Source: Earliella scabrosa
Taxonomy: Eukaryota; Basidiomycota; Agaricomycetes; Polyporales; Polyporaceae
DNA length: 64,000 nucleotides
Assembly: GCA_022605405.1 (NCBI GenBank)
Contig: JABYQQ010000019.1
Coordinates: 806,001-870,000, forward strand
Direction of reading: 5' to 3'
Part shown: positions 11,058-21,367 of the stretch, piece after piece
Layout: each line of letters starts with the position of its first letter
Numbering within the stretch: the stretch's first letter is position 1
The notes under the pieces: model-generated
Database searches by the model: none
Seen by the model: only the letters and a program-made list of their open reading frames with translations
What the model was told of the DNA's origin: nothing
Position numbers and translations under genes: made by a program

Positions 11058-11272
11058 ATGTCCATTTCGCAGTCTGCTGACTATGACAGCGCGTTCGACC
11101 TTCAGATGGAACAGCATGCTCCGGTGGCAACACAGACGCCAGTTGCTCAGCGGCGCTGCGTTGCACCCTTCTTTGGGATCAGTAGACGCTGCACAGCGAG
11201 CTTCGACGCATCGTGCCGGTCGCAGACCGTATGGCCCTCTGCGATTTCCGCAAGCCGCATGCCGATAGCTAA
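11058..11272 (+). pseudogene. Short decayed gene, copy B
   Basis: Begins with an intact ATG (MSISQSADYDSAFDLQMEQH) where copy A has lost start and codon 5. A 2-bp insertion (CA in GCAACACAGACG, about 11127-11133) then throws it out of the frame that is open in copy A. The same TAA ends both (11270-11272 here). The two copies carry different disabling lesions. No family recognised. Confidence 0.4.
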
Positions 11273-12087
11273 CGGATATCCTGCACTTATGCCGCTCACA
11301 GAAAGCACGAGACGCAATCCGGGCACTCATCGACTCCGGAGACGATGTGGATGGCTTTATGGCTCCCAAAATGGACCTCGACAGGCTCAGAACATAGTTC
11401 CCCCAAACGCCGCAATGATATACCTCTCCGACTTGAGACCGCGTAGCCTTCGTCAGCCGCCAGAGTACGGGATAAGCAGTAGAGGAGGTCTATCAAGAAC
11501 CAGCATTCGGAGACTGGTGGCACCGTTCGTCGGGTCGTTCTGGTATGTACGTCTAATCCCTCTCAGCATATCGCGGGTGCTCTAGGCCGGTATTGAGACC
11601 TCGCAGCTAGTATTCATCTTGCATCTTTCCGACTCGGTAGGCTTCGGCATGTCCCAGTTCGGTGCTGGCGAGCGCTCTTGGATGGTCCAGGTCTCTCCGC
11701 GACACCGGGATGATGGACGCAGAAGGTCTGATGAAGTTCAAAAATCCTGCAGCCTACTGACTTGCAGCGGCAATAAGCGCGGAACGAAGCTTGGACCGTG
11801 ATCTCTAGGTGACTGGGACGTCGGGGGTACTAATCGACGGTGATGAGTCGGGATCACATCGTGTGCATTGCAGGGTTCAAGTTCCCGGAATATTCAATGG
11901 TACGCCCCAAATAGTAGCGGCCTATCCGCTGTCTGACTAGCGGTAACCTCTTCTTCAGAATACCGCCCACCATAAGGGAGATGTGATCCTTCTTGCAGGC
12001 GCACTTATTGGTCAACTGACTGGCCCCGATGCCGGCGACGTCTCATTATCTCTGTTGCTGCGCAGAGCGCTGAAGATAACATACCGG
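11273..12087. other. Intergenic, promoter side of CxxC gene
   Basis: Counterpart of 5910-6749. No gene seen. Confidence 0.4.
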
Positions 12088-12095
12088 TATAAAAG
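12088..12095 (+). promoter_or_regulatory. TATA box of CxxC gene, copy B
   Basis: TATAAAAG, 79 nt before the ATG at 12167, as in copy A. Confidence 0.6.
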
Positions 12096-12166
12096 ATCCT
12101 CCAGCATACCTGGCTAACGGCACGCTCAACCGCCTCCGCCAAGTATCCACTTCCCACTCACTCCAG

Positions 12167-13119
12167 ATGAAGTTCACGGACACGTTCTCCCTTCTTGTCA
12201 GCCTCCTCGCTTTCGTAACGACGGTATGGTGTCTCCCTCACGTACATCATCGCGCTGAATGTACGCTGATGATCAATATCAGTCTTTCGCTTTCGAGTCA
12301 TTCCATGTCAAGGTTGAAGAGTTCACAGAGCCCATATACGCCTGGATCATCGGTGACGAAGAGGCTCGGCGCATCAGCGAGCTACTCGGGAATGACATCC
12401 GGGAGACTGAGTTCCTTGGGCTGTACCTCACCGCTCCGCCAGAGCCCTGCTCCCATTGTGGCAAGGACACCGAGGTGATCGACTGGTCAGTTCTACCCAC
12501 CTTTTCGTCCCTCTGTTCCGCGTAATTATCGTTAATTCTGCTGCGTACTAGGGTGTGGACCGCCTTGAACCGCAACGTCCACTCGAAAGAGATGATCTTT
12601 GACTCCTTGAAGGCTGGATCATTTTCCAAGAAGAAGACTCACGACGTGTATTGCTCCAGCTGCGGTCACCTCACCCACGCTCGTGACACCTCCGGCGAGG
12701 AGGGCGGGATGTCTCACATCTCTCATGCCACGGTGAGTGCGCTTCCGTGCCGAGTTCTTCGTTCTTCGTTCTTCGGTCTGACGGCTAGGCGTGGGTACAC
12801 AGCCATATGATCGCACTTCCCGAGTGTTCGCCAAGCGTGCCGATGTGAGTCGGACAACTTGACAACCGTTGTAGTATTGTCGTAGAGTCCATCCTTTTAA
12901 AACTGTTCGTGCAGGACCCGAAGAACGTGGACTCCCTCAATGCACGCCAGATTATTCAATATGGCCACAAGTGCGGCGCACGCAGGAGTAACCTTCCAGA
13001 GGAAGTGGTGCGCATTCCCCTCGTTGTAGACCGACCACAATCAGGTATGCTGACATCTTGCACGTGCTGCGTCGCAGAGAGTCATTCTCGACGCGGCGGA
13101 GCAGAAGTCCAAGGCGTGA
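12167..13119 (+). CDS. Secreted CxxC protein, copy B
   Basis: Six exons (12167-12223, 12283-12485, 12552-12732, 12803-12844, 12915-13007, 13078-13119) join in frame to 205 residues. The signal peptide and both CxxC pairs (PCSHCGKD, YCSSCGHL) match copy A. Differences cluster early in exon 2, in exon 5 and at the C-terminus, which runs six residues further here (EQKSKA). Every exon boundary is conserved, while intron sequences differ by indels. Both copies therefore appear to have been kept as genes, unlike their ATL neighbours. Function unknown; a secreted zinc-ribbon-like protein is inferred. Confidence 0.75.
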
Positions 13120-13813
13120 TACGCAAGCCTTCACAGAACGAGCCAAGGTACGTCTCATTGTGTTGCTACGCCATAGTTGGGAGAGCGGCATTACTGATCA
13201 ACCTGCTGTAGCGCAGACAGCAATATCACGAGAGGTAATCGAATCTTAGACATGTCGTATGACCCATCCATCTCTCTGCAAGTCGAAATACTACGTGCAG
13301 TTGTATCGAATATCAGTTATTCTCGTCCTCAGGTCACAACAGTCTACCGCGCTCACATCATGAAGGCTGATGGAGGTACTATCGGCTGAAACACTGAGCG
13401 GAGTTCTAGCGTTCTCGGAGATGCGTAATTCGCTAGTCGGGAAATGAAAGTGCGCGCATGTAACGACTACTTATCTTGAAGTTACACTCGCTCCGAGTCA
13501 CCAGTGACACGCAGTATGTAAAGGTATCGAAGAAGCTTGAGACTGGGAATATCTCGTCTGGAGTGTATCGCGCTGAGTAGGAATGCTACTCAAGGTATAA
13601 ATTTGAACGTTTCTGTGACATATTTGACCGGATTCGGAAAGTCCTGTGATTCGTTTCAACGCTCAAGCGCTTGTCGCGAGTCCCCTGTTCTCCACCACCA
13701 TTTGCTCCTGCAGTCATTCCACACGCATCAATCGCCGTCTCCGATTTCGTGAATTGAAATCTCATATCAGAGAATAATAGCTATCGAGCTCACCGTCGTT
13801 GATGCAGCCGTTT
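13120..13813. other. End of copy B and DUF4246 5' region
   Basis: Copy B homology ends near 13359. The rest is spacer. A likely UTR intron acceptor (GCAG, 13804-13807) precedes the DUF4246 start, as in the two paralogues, which also have an intron just before the ATG. Confidence 0.4.
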
Positions 13814-15617
13814 ATGTCTTCCCAACATCAATATGGCAACACGGAGGAGACGCTCTCGTCGCCCAAGTTCCCCTCGCCGTACATCTTCCACCGGAGAGAT
13901 CCCCTGACGCTGGTAGAGCTTCGGATGCGTAGCCTCTCGGGGCTCATCCGACAGAAGCCCCGTTGGTGGGAGAAGGTCCAAGACGAGGCCCTCGTGGCCA
14001 AATGGCGCGCAGAGATGGTTGAGCTGGACCGCATCGCGTGTGAGCAGGAATGGAAGCCGATAGCACTGCGTCCGGAGGAACATGGCTGGTTTGATGAGGA
14101 TGAAACTTGCTGGTATAACCCTCCTCGGAACTGTCACCGACGCCCAGCTCGACTACGTCTTTGCCGAACTTAGATGGGCTGCCACTCAGGTAGAGCATAA
14201 CACTGGAATACATGTGAGTAGCAAGACTGGCACCTCGCGTCCATCTCCGTGACAATCTTCTAGGCTACTTTCGTGCGCCGGGTGTACCAGCCATCCACGC
14301 TGATCTTGCCGGAGACAAAGGATGCTCTCATGAGCGCCATAGCAATCCTCGAGTCCATCCCTGACTGCGAGAAGGACTGGCACCCTGGATCAGACAATCA
14401 GGTGCTCGACCCCTTCGCTTTACTGCATGCGCATCGGCAAGACTATAGTCAGACACCCCGGCGCCAGCAAGCTCAATACCGAGTCATGGATCTCATGCAC
14501 ATGGGACGACTACAAGAAGACCCGCCAAGACATCAAGGAAGACCCCGCGAAGGCGGGAGACGACGACGAGCTTTCAGCTCTTTCCTACGACTACCAGTGG
14601 TTGCCCACCGTCTTCGCAGTATCACCAACGAGCACGGTCGAATGTCAGGGATACATTAACAACGTCCATCCCATCAAGCACAAGTCGCTCTATCCGGTCC
14701 TTACGTCGATCCTGGAGCGGTTCGTGCCGATGTTCGAGAGGGTCTTGTCCTACGCGATGTCTCCCGAGCCGCCGCGCGTGATAGAAGTCGAGCCTCTGGA
14801 GTGGTACGACGAGGAGAATGCTGCATCGGGGAGGGGCTGGTTGGGATATCCGCGCGAAGGCAGCGTCCCTCTCATTACCGAGCCGCCACCCTTCCAGCCC
14901 CCAAACACCGAGGCCCGCGTCGATGTGAGCTTGAAGGGGCGCTCTCTCCAAGTGATCGTCAAGCTCGCCAACATTGTCCTCACGCCGGAGAAGCCGAAGT
15001 ACCCAGGGGGCGCATGGCACGTAGAGGGCATGGTCAACGAGCGCATCGTCGCGACCGGCCTCTACTACTACGCCTGCGAGAATATCACCGAGTCCCGGCT
15101 CGCGTTTCGCACGCAGGTGGGCAAGGACCCCGAGGGATACGATGAGAGATACTTGCAGAACGACGACTCGGGCTATCTCCACGCGTTCGGGTACTCGAAC
15201 AATGGCATGATGAACCAGGACCTCGGGCACGTCGTCGCGCTCGAGGACAAGTGCGTCGCATTCCCGAACCTCTGGCAGCACCGCGTTCAGCCGTTCGAGC
15301 TTGAGGACCCGACGAAGCCTGGACACCGCAAGATCCTGTGCTTCTTCTTGGTGAATCCGTGGCGCATGGTGCATTCGACGTCCGACGTCCCTCCGCAGCA
15401 GCGCGAGTGGTACGAGGAGGCGATGGAGAGCGTCCCGGCGCTGCAGGAGCTTCCTCAAGAGTTGTACGACATGATCGCGAGCCAGGTCGTCGAAGGAACG
15501 ATCACTTGCGCGGAGGCGGAGGAAGAGAGGGAGCGGTTGATGCAAGAGAGGTCGAGCTTTGCCGTGACCATGAACAAGGAGGTGTATGAGCTCCGGTTTA
15601 GCCTGTGCGAGCATTGA
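13814..15617 (+). pseudogene. DUF4246 oxygenase-like gene, frame broken
   Basis: Two coding blocks resemble the intact paralogue at 47568-49390. Exon 1 (13814-14213) starts MSSQHQYGN and carries the conserved LVELRMR and WRAEMVELD stretches. A frame change occurs at about 14100-14140 before the expected TDAQLDYVF. Exon 2 begins at 14264 in frame, then about 8 nt are missing near 14405-14415 and the frame changes again. From about 14420 to the stop at 15617 the frame is open and holds the core: YPGGAWHVEG with the HxE pair, a distal QHRV His and KPGHRK Arg, as expected of a 2-oxoglutarate/Fe(II)-type fold. All three copies end SLCEH. Sequencing error could mimic the two shifts. I found no splice solution that repairs them. 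Confidence 0.7.
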
Positions 15618-17121
15618 GTTCATTGCATCCCTACCACGGATGTGGTCGTGTGTCTTGGACGGTCGATATGAATCGGTTTTCACTCGTAGGCGGCCCCATC
15701 GGTATCGGCTGCGCTCTGATCAGCTTCTGAAGATGACATGGCCCGAGATCACGTACCAGGTTGCAATGCGGGTGCGGCAGTCGACGCATACGGGTGCAGA
15801 CAGAGTTATGTACTATGTGTACAGCTGTGTGTCGATGTTTGTGTATGAATCTCACTGCGTATCTTGTGCGGAAACAGGTGCGAACCTTCGCGGGGACGTC
15901 TTCTAGTCACGACGTGCATGTGTGTGGAGTGTCAAGCGGTCATTGAGGGAGATTGTATGATAGAAGGGGATCATGCGACTCACCGCAGTCATCGGGCCCG
16001 AGTCTATGTAAGTAGCGCACCCGAACGAGGGCGGCTTCCGCGCGGGATCGCGACCGTCTGTTCGGGAGACGTGTCAGAGGATAGGGAAGGGTGTCCCGAC
16101 AGAGTGGATATGTTACAATTGTAGACGGGCGATACCCTCGAACTATCGTTCCGGCGACCGGACCCGACTGGCCAGTACGCAGGCGTAGATTCAAGTGAGT
16201 TGCCGTGCTCCTTACATGGCTTTATCTCCTTTGTGGGATGGCGTCCTAGACTGCAACATCTCCAAGTACGCCAAAGGCCCTTCGTGCTGACCGCAGCGCG
16301 GTCGCGCCTCGAGAATGTGGGAGCGCCACCTCGATATTCGCCTGGTGAGCCACCGACGTTTGTGATGGACGGACGGACGATTGGATCAACGTGGTTGGGG
16401 CGACCCGTCAGTGCTACCACAGCAATGACTGACAGCTTTATGTTAGTACTTAACGGAGTACTCGCAAGCACAACGGAGATCGTCGTACCGTGCTTGGGAA
16501 GCGCCTGTGGGAAGTCTGGGGTCATGACTTCATCGCTGCTATCTCCGCGGCCTTACGGCGGTGAACCGTGAACGAGACTCCGAGCCGCTCCACATTCACG
16601 CTGGTGGTCAGCCGTATCCGCAGTTTGCAGGGTGGAGACTAGAACAACAACATCAGTTCCGAATGCAGCATGGTACGGACACAGAGGTGCCCGCACCGGA
16701 AGAGTCAAATGTCTGAGAAGAGGAATAGATATCGTGTGGGTGTAGAAGAGTGGAGTGAGTACATACATGATAGTGCGTGCGAGCAGCGAGTGCACCACTG
16801 ACGCATGGAAAGCCCATGTGCCATGACCGCGCGGATGGACGGAGAGGGAGGTGAACACCGTGTAATGAGTGGGGTGCACTTCGACCTTGAGAATCACCGC
16901 CAACGAGGCATGGAGCGGCGGAGTAACTGAGCATAGAGATGTATCAGTACAGACAAGTGAGGAACATGGGACTCCACACGAATCCGAGGGGCCGTCTTCA
17001 CTATGCGGTACGGTGTCGTCGGAGTCAGAGTCGTCATGGACAGACGGTGTTGAGCTAGGTAGGAGGATGGGGTTGTAGTATAATAAGTTTCAGCTCTCGT
17101 CGGCGATCATCACTCGAACAG
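15618..17121. other. No gene seen
   Basis: 1.5 kb without a convincing frame, intron pattern or repeat. Short open frames on both strands lack family features. Confidence 0.45.
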
Positions 17122-17269
17122 CACTCCGCAGACTGTGTGCTGCGAGAACAACTCCTTCGGCTGCGTCTGGAGCGTGTATGAGCCAGTGTGGTGTGAGGAA
17201 GGTGTATTGACGAGTTCGAGGATTGTAGGAGGTCTCATCTCCATTGGCTGTGCGCCGGTCAGCCTCTGA
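17122..17269 (+). pseudogene. Hydrophobin remnant, exons 2 and 3 only
   Basis: 17122-17159 is 38 nt and 17229-17269 is 41 nt, exactly the lengths of exons 2 and 3 in the two larger hydrophobin loci here. They encode TPQTVCCENNSF and GGLISIGCAPVSL, i.e. the Cys6-Cys7 doublet and Cys8 with the usual stop position. The donor after exon 2 is GC rather than GT. Exon 1, with the signal peptide and first cysteines, is absent, so this is a truncated relic. Confidence 0.8.
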
Positions 17270-18843
17270 GAAATCCGACGCGACTGCGTTCAACGAGAAA
17301 GCATCGTACTTTCAGCGCGGGTGGTGGCAGAGGTCCAGATAGGCGAGTAGAGCGGAGAAGCTGAGGGGGAGATCCGTTCCGAATGTATACGTTCCGTCGT
17401 TCCATTGTAAATGATCATCGTCTATGTTGAGTAGAGACGAGCCCCGTGTGGACGGACGTTGACATTGTGATCATCAGCCTGAGGATGCTGAACAACGCAA
17501 CGCGATTGAGTTGAACGTACCAGGTTCGCGATCTAGTGAGCGAGCGCCCGAGTTGTGGAACGGTACGCGTGAGGAGTATCTGGAGGGAAGCCAGCCGCTT
17601 TCGTGTCACTGTCTGTCTTGAGGTTCGCAAATCGCAAGGTATGTCCAAAGGTTCATATTGTCAGCATTACTGTGGCCGCAGACCACGCCAGTTTCGTACA
17701 ACAGCTCCCGCAAGAGCACCACATAGTCAACGGTTAGACGTATCCTAGGCGCATTAACCGATCTGTTATCCTGCTAGCGACGCGCGGATGGTAAGAGACT
17801 CAGAGGCAACGGCAAAGAACACAACATAATTAACTCACGGAAAACTCTAGCTTCAGTCTGCACGCTCATGCAACAAGAATCAGAACATTTTGAGTGTTGA
17901 AGTTTCTCGACGACCCAAGCAGATCCCACCCAAAACTTCCCCGCATAGCCTTGCAGTTCCTCCTCCAGCAAGTCTGTGGCCAGCTGCGACGCCTGTTCTG
18001 GGAGTCGAACAGGTAGAGCTTACCGGTCGCTCATCCTCCTCGATCTCAGCGCGAATGAATGCCTTCGAATCGTGCAACAGCCCCTGCGAAGTTATGTATG
18101 TCGGTGCTTCGCAGTTACCTGCGTCTCCTGCCAGTTCCTTGAGGGTAAGAGGTCGAACGAGCTCCTTCATGCTACCATACGGCTTGATAATCCAGAGATA
18201 GAGCATATGAAGAGGTCGCACATCCTTGATGGGATGAAAGCAAGTGATCAGAAGTACGTTGGGGTTGTTGATGACGTGGACGGCCCGCCGGCCCGCAGCC
18301 CTCTCAAGCGCTGGTTGAACTTCGAACCCGTCAGCGCACATTCTCGTTTCTGTACAGTTTCTGTCTGGAATCTGTAGCACCTGGACTGATGTATGTCCTC
18401 AGTATTACCAGGAGGTAGATATGAGACGGATAGCCAGTGCCACGTAAGTAACAGGTAAGTAACATTGTTCTTGGACTGTTGCAACTACCAACGCTTACGC
18501 GTCCGCTCTCGTAGCCTCTTGACTAGGAAAAGAACTCCTGAGATGACGACGACGGGCATAAACCGGAGCCCGCAGTGTGTGAGTTTGGAACAACTCGATG
18601 ATTCCCGTGACATTCGCTCACATACCCGCTTTCGGAGCTACAGGAAGGCCTGCAGGCTGCCGTACGATGTTGGGGCACAACAAATACTCGACGTTCAACT
18701 CAACCGACACTACAGGCATACAAACATTCAAAGCGACATGTCCCTATACTGCTATGGCCGTAACTTTGACCTGCACCTATTCGCGTTCTTGACAAGACGT
18801 GGGCATGTACGACCACATCGACGCCTGGCGAGGACTGGCGGCG
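17270..18843. other. Spacer with possible coding relic
   Basis: Mostly featureless. On the minus strand 18380-17770 shows protein-like stretches in changing frames, for example MLYLWIIKPYGSMKELV (about 18260-18210), KAFIRAEIEEDERP (about 18070-18020) and TDLLEEELQGYAGKFWVG (about 17980-17925). They might be exons of a decayed gene. No family recognised and no consistent splice model found. Confidence 0.25.
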
Positions 18844-19269
18844 CTACGGTGGCGGGAGTATGTGGGGTCAAACTTACTCACCAAGTTACTTACGAGTACA
18901 CCAGAAAGGGCGATTAATCACCGTGTTAGTAACGTTTCTCACAATAGTTACTCACATGGGCGCTTAACACGTTCTAACTCTCCGATAGACCCCAAAAGGG
19001 CACTCGTTTTGTCGCCGCACCCATGCTATGTGATATTCCATCATTCCCTTTGCAGTCTCGGTGGTCTGCACAGGGGTATCGGCAATACACACCAAATATC
19101 ACGTTATACCACCGGTTTGAGCAGAGACGTGCAGCTTGGCGCCCATCTCAAGCGCCATGTTACTCACATGCAGAAATCGGTCGCAAGTTACTTACACGTT
19201 AGTAACACGAGTGAGTAACAATGTGAGTAACTCCGGTGAGTAAGAGTTTAGTTACTCCCGCCACCGTAG
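18844..19269. mobile_element. MITE-like inverted-repeat element, 426 bp
   Basis: Perfect 17-bp terminal inverted repeats, CTACGGTGGCGGGAGTA at 18844-18860 and its complement at 19253-19269. GCGGCG directly flanks both ends and may be a 6-bp target duplication, although it is low-complexity. Inside are six copies of an 8-bp motif: TTACTCAC forward at 18874, 18948 and 19160, and its complement GTGAGTAA at 19211, 19223 and 19236. The arrangement is forward on the left and reversed on the right, as in subterminal transposase-binding repeats. There is no coding capacity, so it would be mobilised in trans. It ends 16 bp beyond the hydrophobin stop. Superfamily not assigned. Confidence 0.7.
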
Positions 19270-19285
19270 GCGGCGCGGTTCTCGC

Positions 19286-19725
19286 TCAGGCGCTGATCGG
19301 CACGCATCCGATGGAGATGAGGCCGCCTGCGGGAAGGAGTTCTCAGTACGACACGACGGAAAGGTACGCCATCCCCTCTATGCGCTGGACACACCAAATG
19401 AGTTGTTCTCGCAGCAGACGGTGTTCGCGTCGCTACAGGGATCAGGTCAGCGCCTTGCATCAGAGCCAGCAAGCTATCATTCTTACCAAGAGTCGCCAGA
19501 ACCGACACCGATGACGGAGATCGGGGAGCACGTGAGGCCGACGAGCGCATTAACGTCCTGAACGACGATGCCCAGGGCCCCGAGGATGGGCGCGACGGCC
19601 TTGCTGCTGGCCTTGTCGACAGACTCGCAGCACTGGATGGGGCCCGTCGCGCAGGACTGGGCGGCGACGGAGGTGGCGGCGGCAAGGATTGCGAGGGAAG
19701 AGAAGGCGGTGAGCTTGGCGAACAT
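19286..19725 (-). CDS. Class I hydrophobin
   Basis: Exons (in transcription order) 19725-19487, 19432-19395 and 19326-19286 encode 105 residues. A signal peptide (MFAKLTAFSSLAILAAATSV) leads a mature protein with the eight-cysteine hydrophobin pattern. That pattern is Cys in QSCATGP, the doublet in IQCC, Cys in LTCSP, Cys at the exon 1/2 junction (GDSC), the doublet in TVCC, and Cys in SIGCVP. Spacing between Cys7 and Cys8 (12 residues) suits class I. Such proteins self-assemble into amphipathic rodlet layers on aerial hyphae and fruit-body surfaces. It is the only one of three hydrophobin loci here that looks fully functional. It is flanked by a MITE-like element downstream and an LTR element upstream. 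Confidence 0.93.
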
Positions 19726-19814
19726 GATGATGAAGAGGCTGAGAAGCTGAGGGTGCTGCGATGCGAGAACGACTTGGTGAGTGTTCGTTGGGGTTGAGAC
19801 GAGAGACTGACCCG

Positions 19815-19822
19815 CTTTTATA
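19815..19822 (-). promoter_or_regulatory. Hydrophobin TATA box
   Basis: TATAAAAG on the minus strand, about 90 nt before the ATG at 19725. The related locus at 23223 has TATAAAG at a similar distance. Confidence 0.6.
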
Positions 19823-19954
19823 GTGCAGGTAAGTCTCGTAGACCTCATAGCTACCCTACACAGTCTTCGCGAAGGGGAGGTGCGTGCCCTGTATCATTGA
19901 ATGTGCGTCATTCGCTCAATATGGCGCTTCTTTCAATCAGTCCCTTGTCGACCC

Positions 19955-20175
19955 TGTCGCAACTTTAACCGGCTCGAGGGAGAACGGATTAATTGGCGTG
20001 TATACGACGACTATGTACAGGTGTTTATATACTCTAAGTAGGGAAAATTCGAGATAAACATACGTAGTCCAAGAGGAAAACCTAAGTAAGAGATGACTAA
20101 GCGAGTGACTAAGCATATACCATAAGGGGGGGTACAGATGACTAATACGAGCGCTAAATTGCTCAACTTCCGACA
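19955..20175 (-). repeat. 3' LTR of copy 1
   Basis: 221 bp, identical by eye to the 5' LTR. It contains TATATAAAC, a likely LTR promoter TATA. Confidence 0.9.
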
Positions 20176-20186
20176 CTCCCCCTCAA
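20176..20186 (-). other. Polypurine tract of copy 1
   Basis: TTGAGGGGGAG read on the minus strand, directly before the 3' LTR; the expected primer for plus-strand DNA synthesis. Confidence 0.75.
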
Positions 20187-20454
20187 TTTAGCTGCCATAA
20201 ATGCGCATAAAAGTTACCATAAGTGACCGTAAAATGTCCGTAAGAACGCATAAGAACTCATAAGACCCTAATTGGGAGTTAACCCGCAAAAGATATCGCA
20301 AATGTTACCTCTAAGTACCAATGAGACCGTAAATCTCCCTCATGCCGCAGGAGCACTCGCTCGTGGTGGGAAGGCCTCGGCGCCGCATCCACCAGGTCAC
20401 CTGACCACTACGACGGAGATAACCGATGTGCCGAAGGAAGAAAGGGGGGGGCGT

Positions 20455-21282
20455 TCACCAAACGGTGCCGAAGGAGGGCGCAGAGACGCCGGTGTCGAAC
20501 GGATCGTTCGCGATGGCCGTGTTCGCGCTAGGCGCGGTGTTCGCGTTGGTCGCGCTGCGGTTGGGACGCTTCGGGCAGTCGCGCGCGATGTGGCCGGGCT
20601 GATCGCAGACGTAGCAGTTCGCGCTGCGGGGGCGCGCGTTCTGAGTACGCGTGCGCGATCGCGCGATGAGCGCCGTCTCGGGCGGCTCGGATACGGCTTC
20701 TTGCGCGCGTCGGGCTTCTTCGTCCTCGAGGGCGTTGATGACGTCAGCGAGCTTGAGGTCGCCCTGCGTGGTCGAGAGGGTGGCGGCGATGCTGGACCAG
20801 GACGGGTGGAGGCCGTAGATCATGACGTCGACGATGTTGTCGTCCTTGAGGGAGACGCCGATCGCGTTGAGACGGTTCGCGAGGTCGGTGATGCGGTTCG
20901 TGTACTCGCGGACGGGGTGATCGGGGTTGTGGGCGGCCATGTAAAATTCGCGCTTGAGGGTGATGCGCGTACCGCGGGTGTTCTTCTCGTGGACGTTGCG
21001 GAGCGCGGTCCAGGCGGCCGGGCCGGTGGTCGACTTCCGGATATGGTTGTACTGATCGGGATTGACCGTGAGCCCGATGATCGTGAGCGCTAGCTCCGAG
21101 AGCTTGTCCCACTCTGCTGCCTTGTCCCGGGTGGTGGGCCGCTCTTCAGTGCCGTTCGCGACGGAGAGGCAGCCGGCGCGTCGGAGAACCATCTGGACGG
21201 CGAACTTCCAGTCCTGATAGTTCGTCCCGGTGAGCTTGGGGACGTTGCCGAGCAGGGAGTTGATGTTGCTGTCGGCGGCCAT
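20455..21282 (-). CDS. Copia-type Gag polyprotein
   Basis: 275 residues from an ATG in good context (GCCATGGCC) to a stop; the frame also runs open upstream into the LTR. The N-terminal two thirds match the capsid-like domain of copia Gag (LTGTNYQDWKFAVQMVL near residue 17, REYTNRITDLANRL near 125). A CCHC zinc knuckle C-x2-C-x4-H-x4-C lies at residues 223-236 (CYVCDQPGHIARDC). The knuckle binds nucleic acid for particle packaging. No protease motif follows. The protein differs from the second copy at two positions (105 and 268). A long antisense frame over the same bases is a by-product of high GC. Confidence 0.88.
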   Translation of the reverse strand: MAADSNINSLLGNVPKLTGTNYQDWKFAVQMVLRRAGCLSVANGTEERPTTRDKAAEWDKLSELALTIIGLTVNPDQYNHIRKSTTGPAAWTALRNVHEKNTRGTRITLKREFYMAAHNPDHPVREYTNRITDLANRLNAIGVSLKDDNIVDVMIYGLHPSWSSIAATLSTTQGDLKLADVINALEDEEARRAQEAVSEPPETALIARSRTRTQNARPRSANCYVCDQPGHIARDCPKRPNRSATNANTAPSANTAIANDPFDTGVSAPSFGTVW

Positions 21283-21367
21283 GGCGGTGAGGGCGAGCGA
21301 GATTAGATAAGCGAGCGCGGGAAGACGAGATAAGCGTAAGCGCCGATGTCGCTGGCCTAGGGTCTGA

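Larger units (their letters stand above)
8728..13359. repeat. Segmental duplication, copy B
   Basis: Direct copy of about 1-8012, starting with the block GCGTCGTCAT (8731) that also opens the window. It is about 3.4 kb shorter because bases 872-4217 of copy A have no counterpart; the junction lies at about 9604-9667. Without an outgroup, deletion here cannot be told from insertion in copy A. However, this copy retains the end of the large gene's last exon, which favours deletion. Confidence 0.9.

Noticed and set aside
14622..15683. Long minus-strand frame opposite the DUF4246 gene (similar at 49764-50945 on plus)
   Set aside because: The DUF4246 sense frame is a recognised family with conserved motifs; the mirror frame repeats opposite every copy and has no family features.
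20272..21093. 273-codon open frame antisense to gag (and its twin at 45856-46506)
   Set aside because: Arg/Gly/Asp/Val-rich translation is a by-product of the GC-rich gag codons; the sense frame has the zinc knuckle, start context and LTR context.
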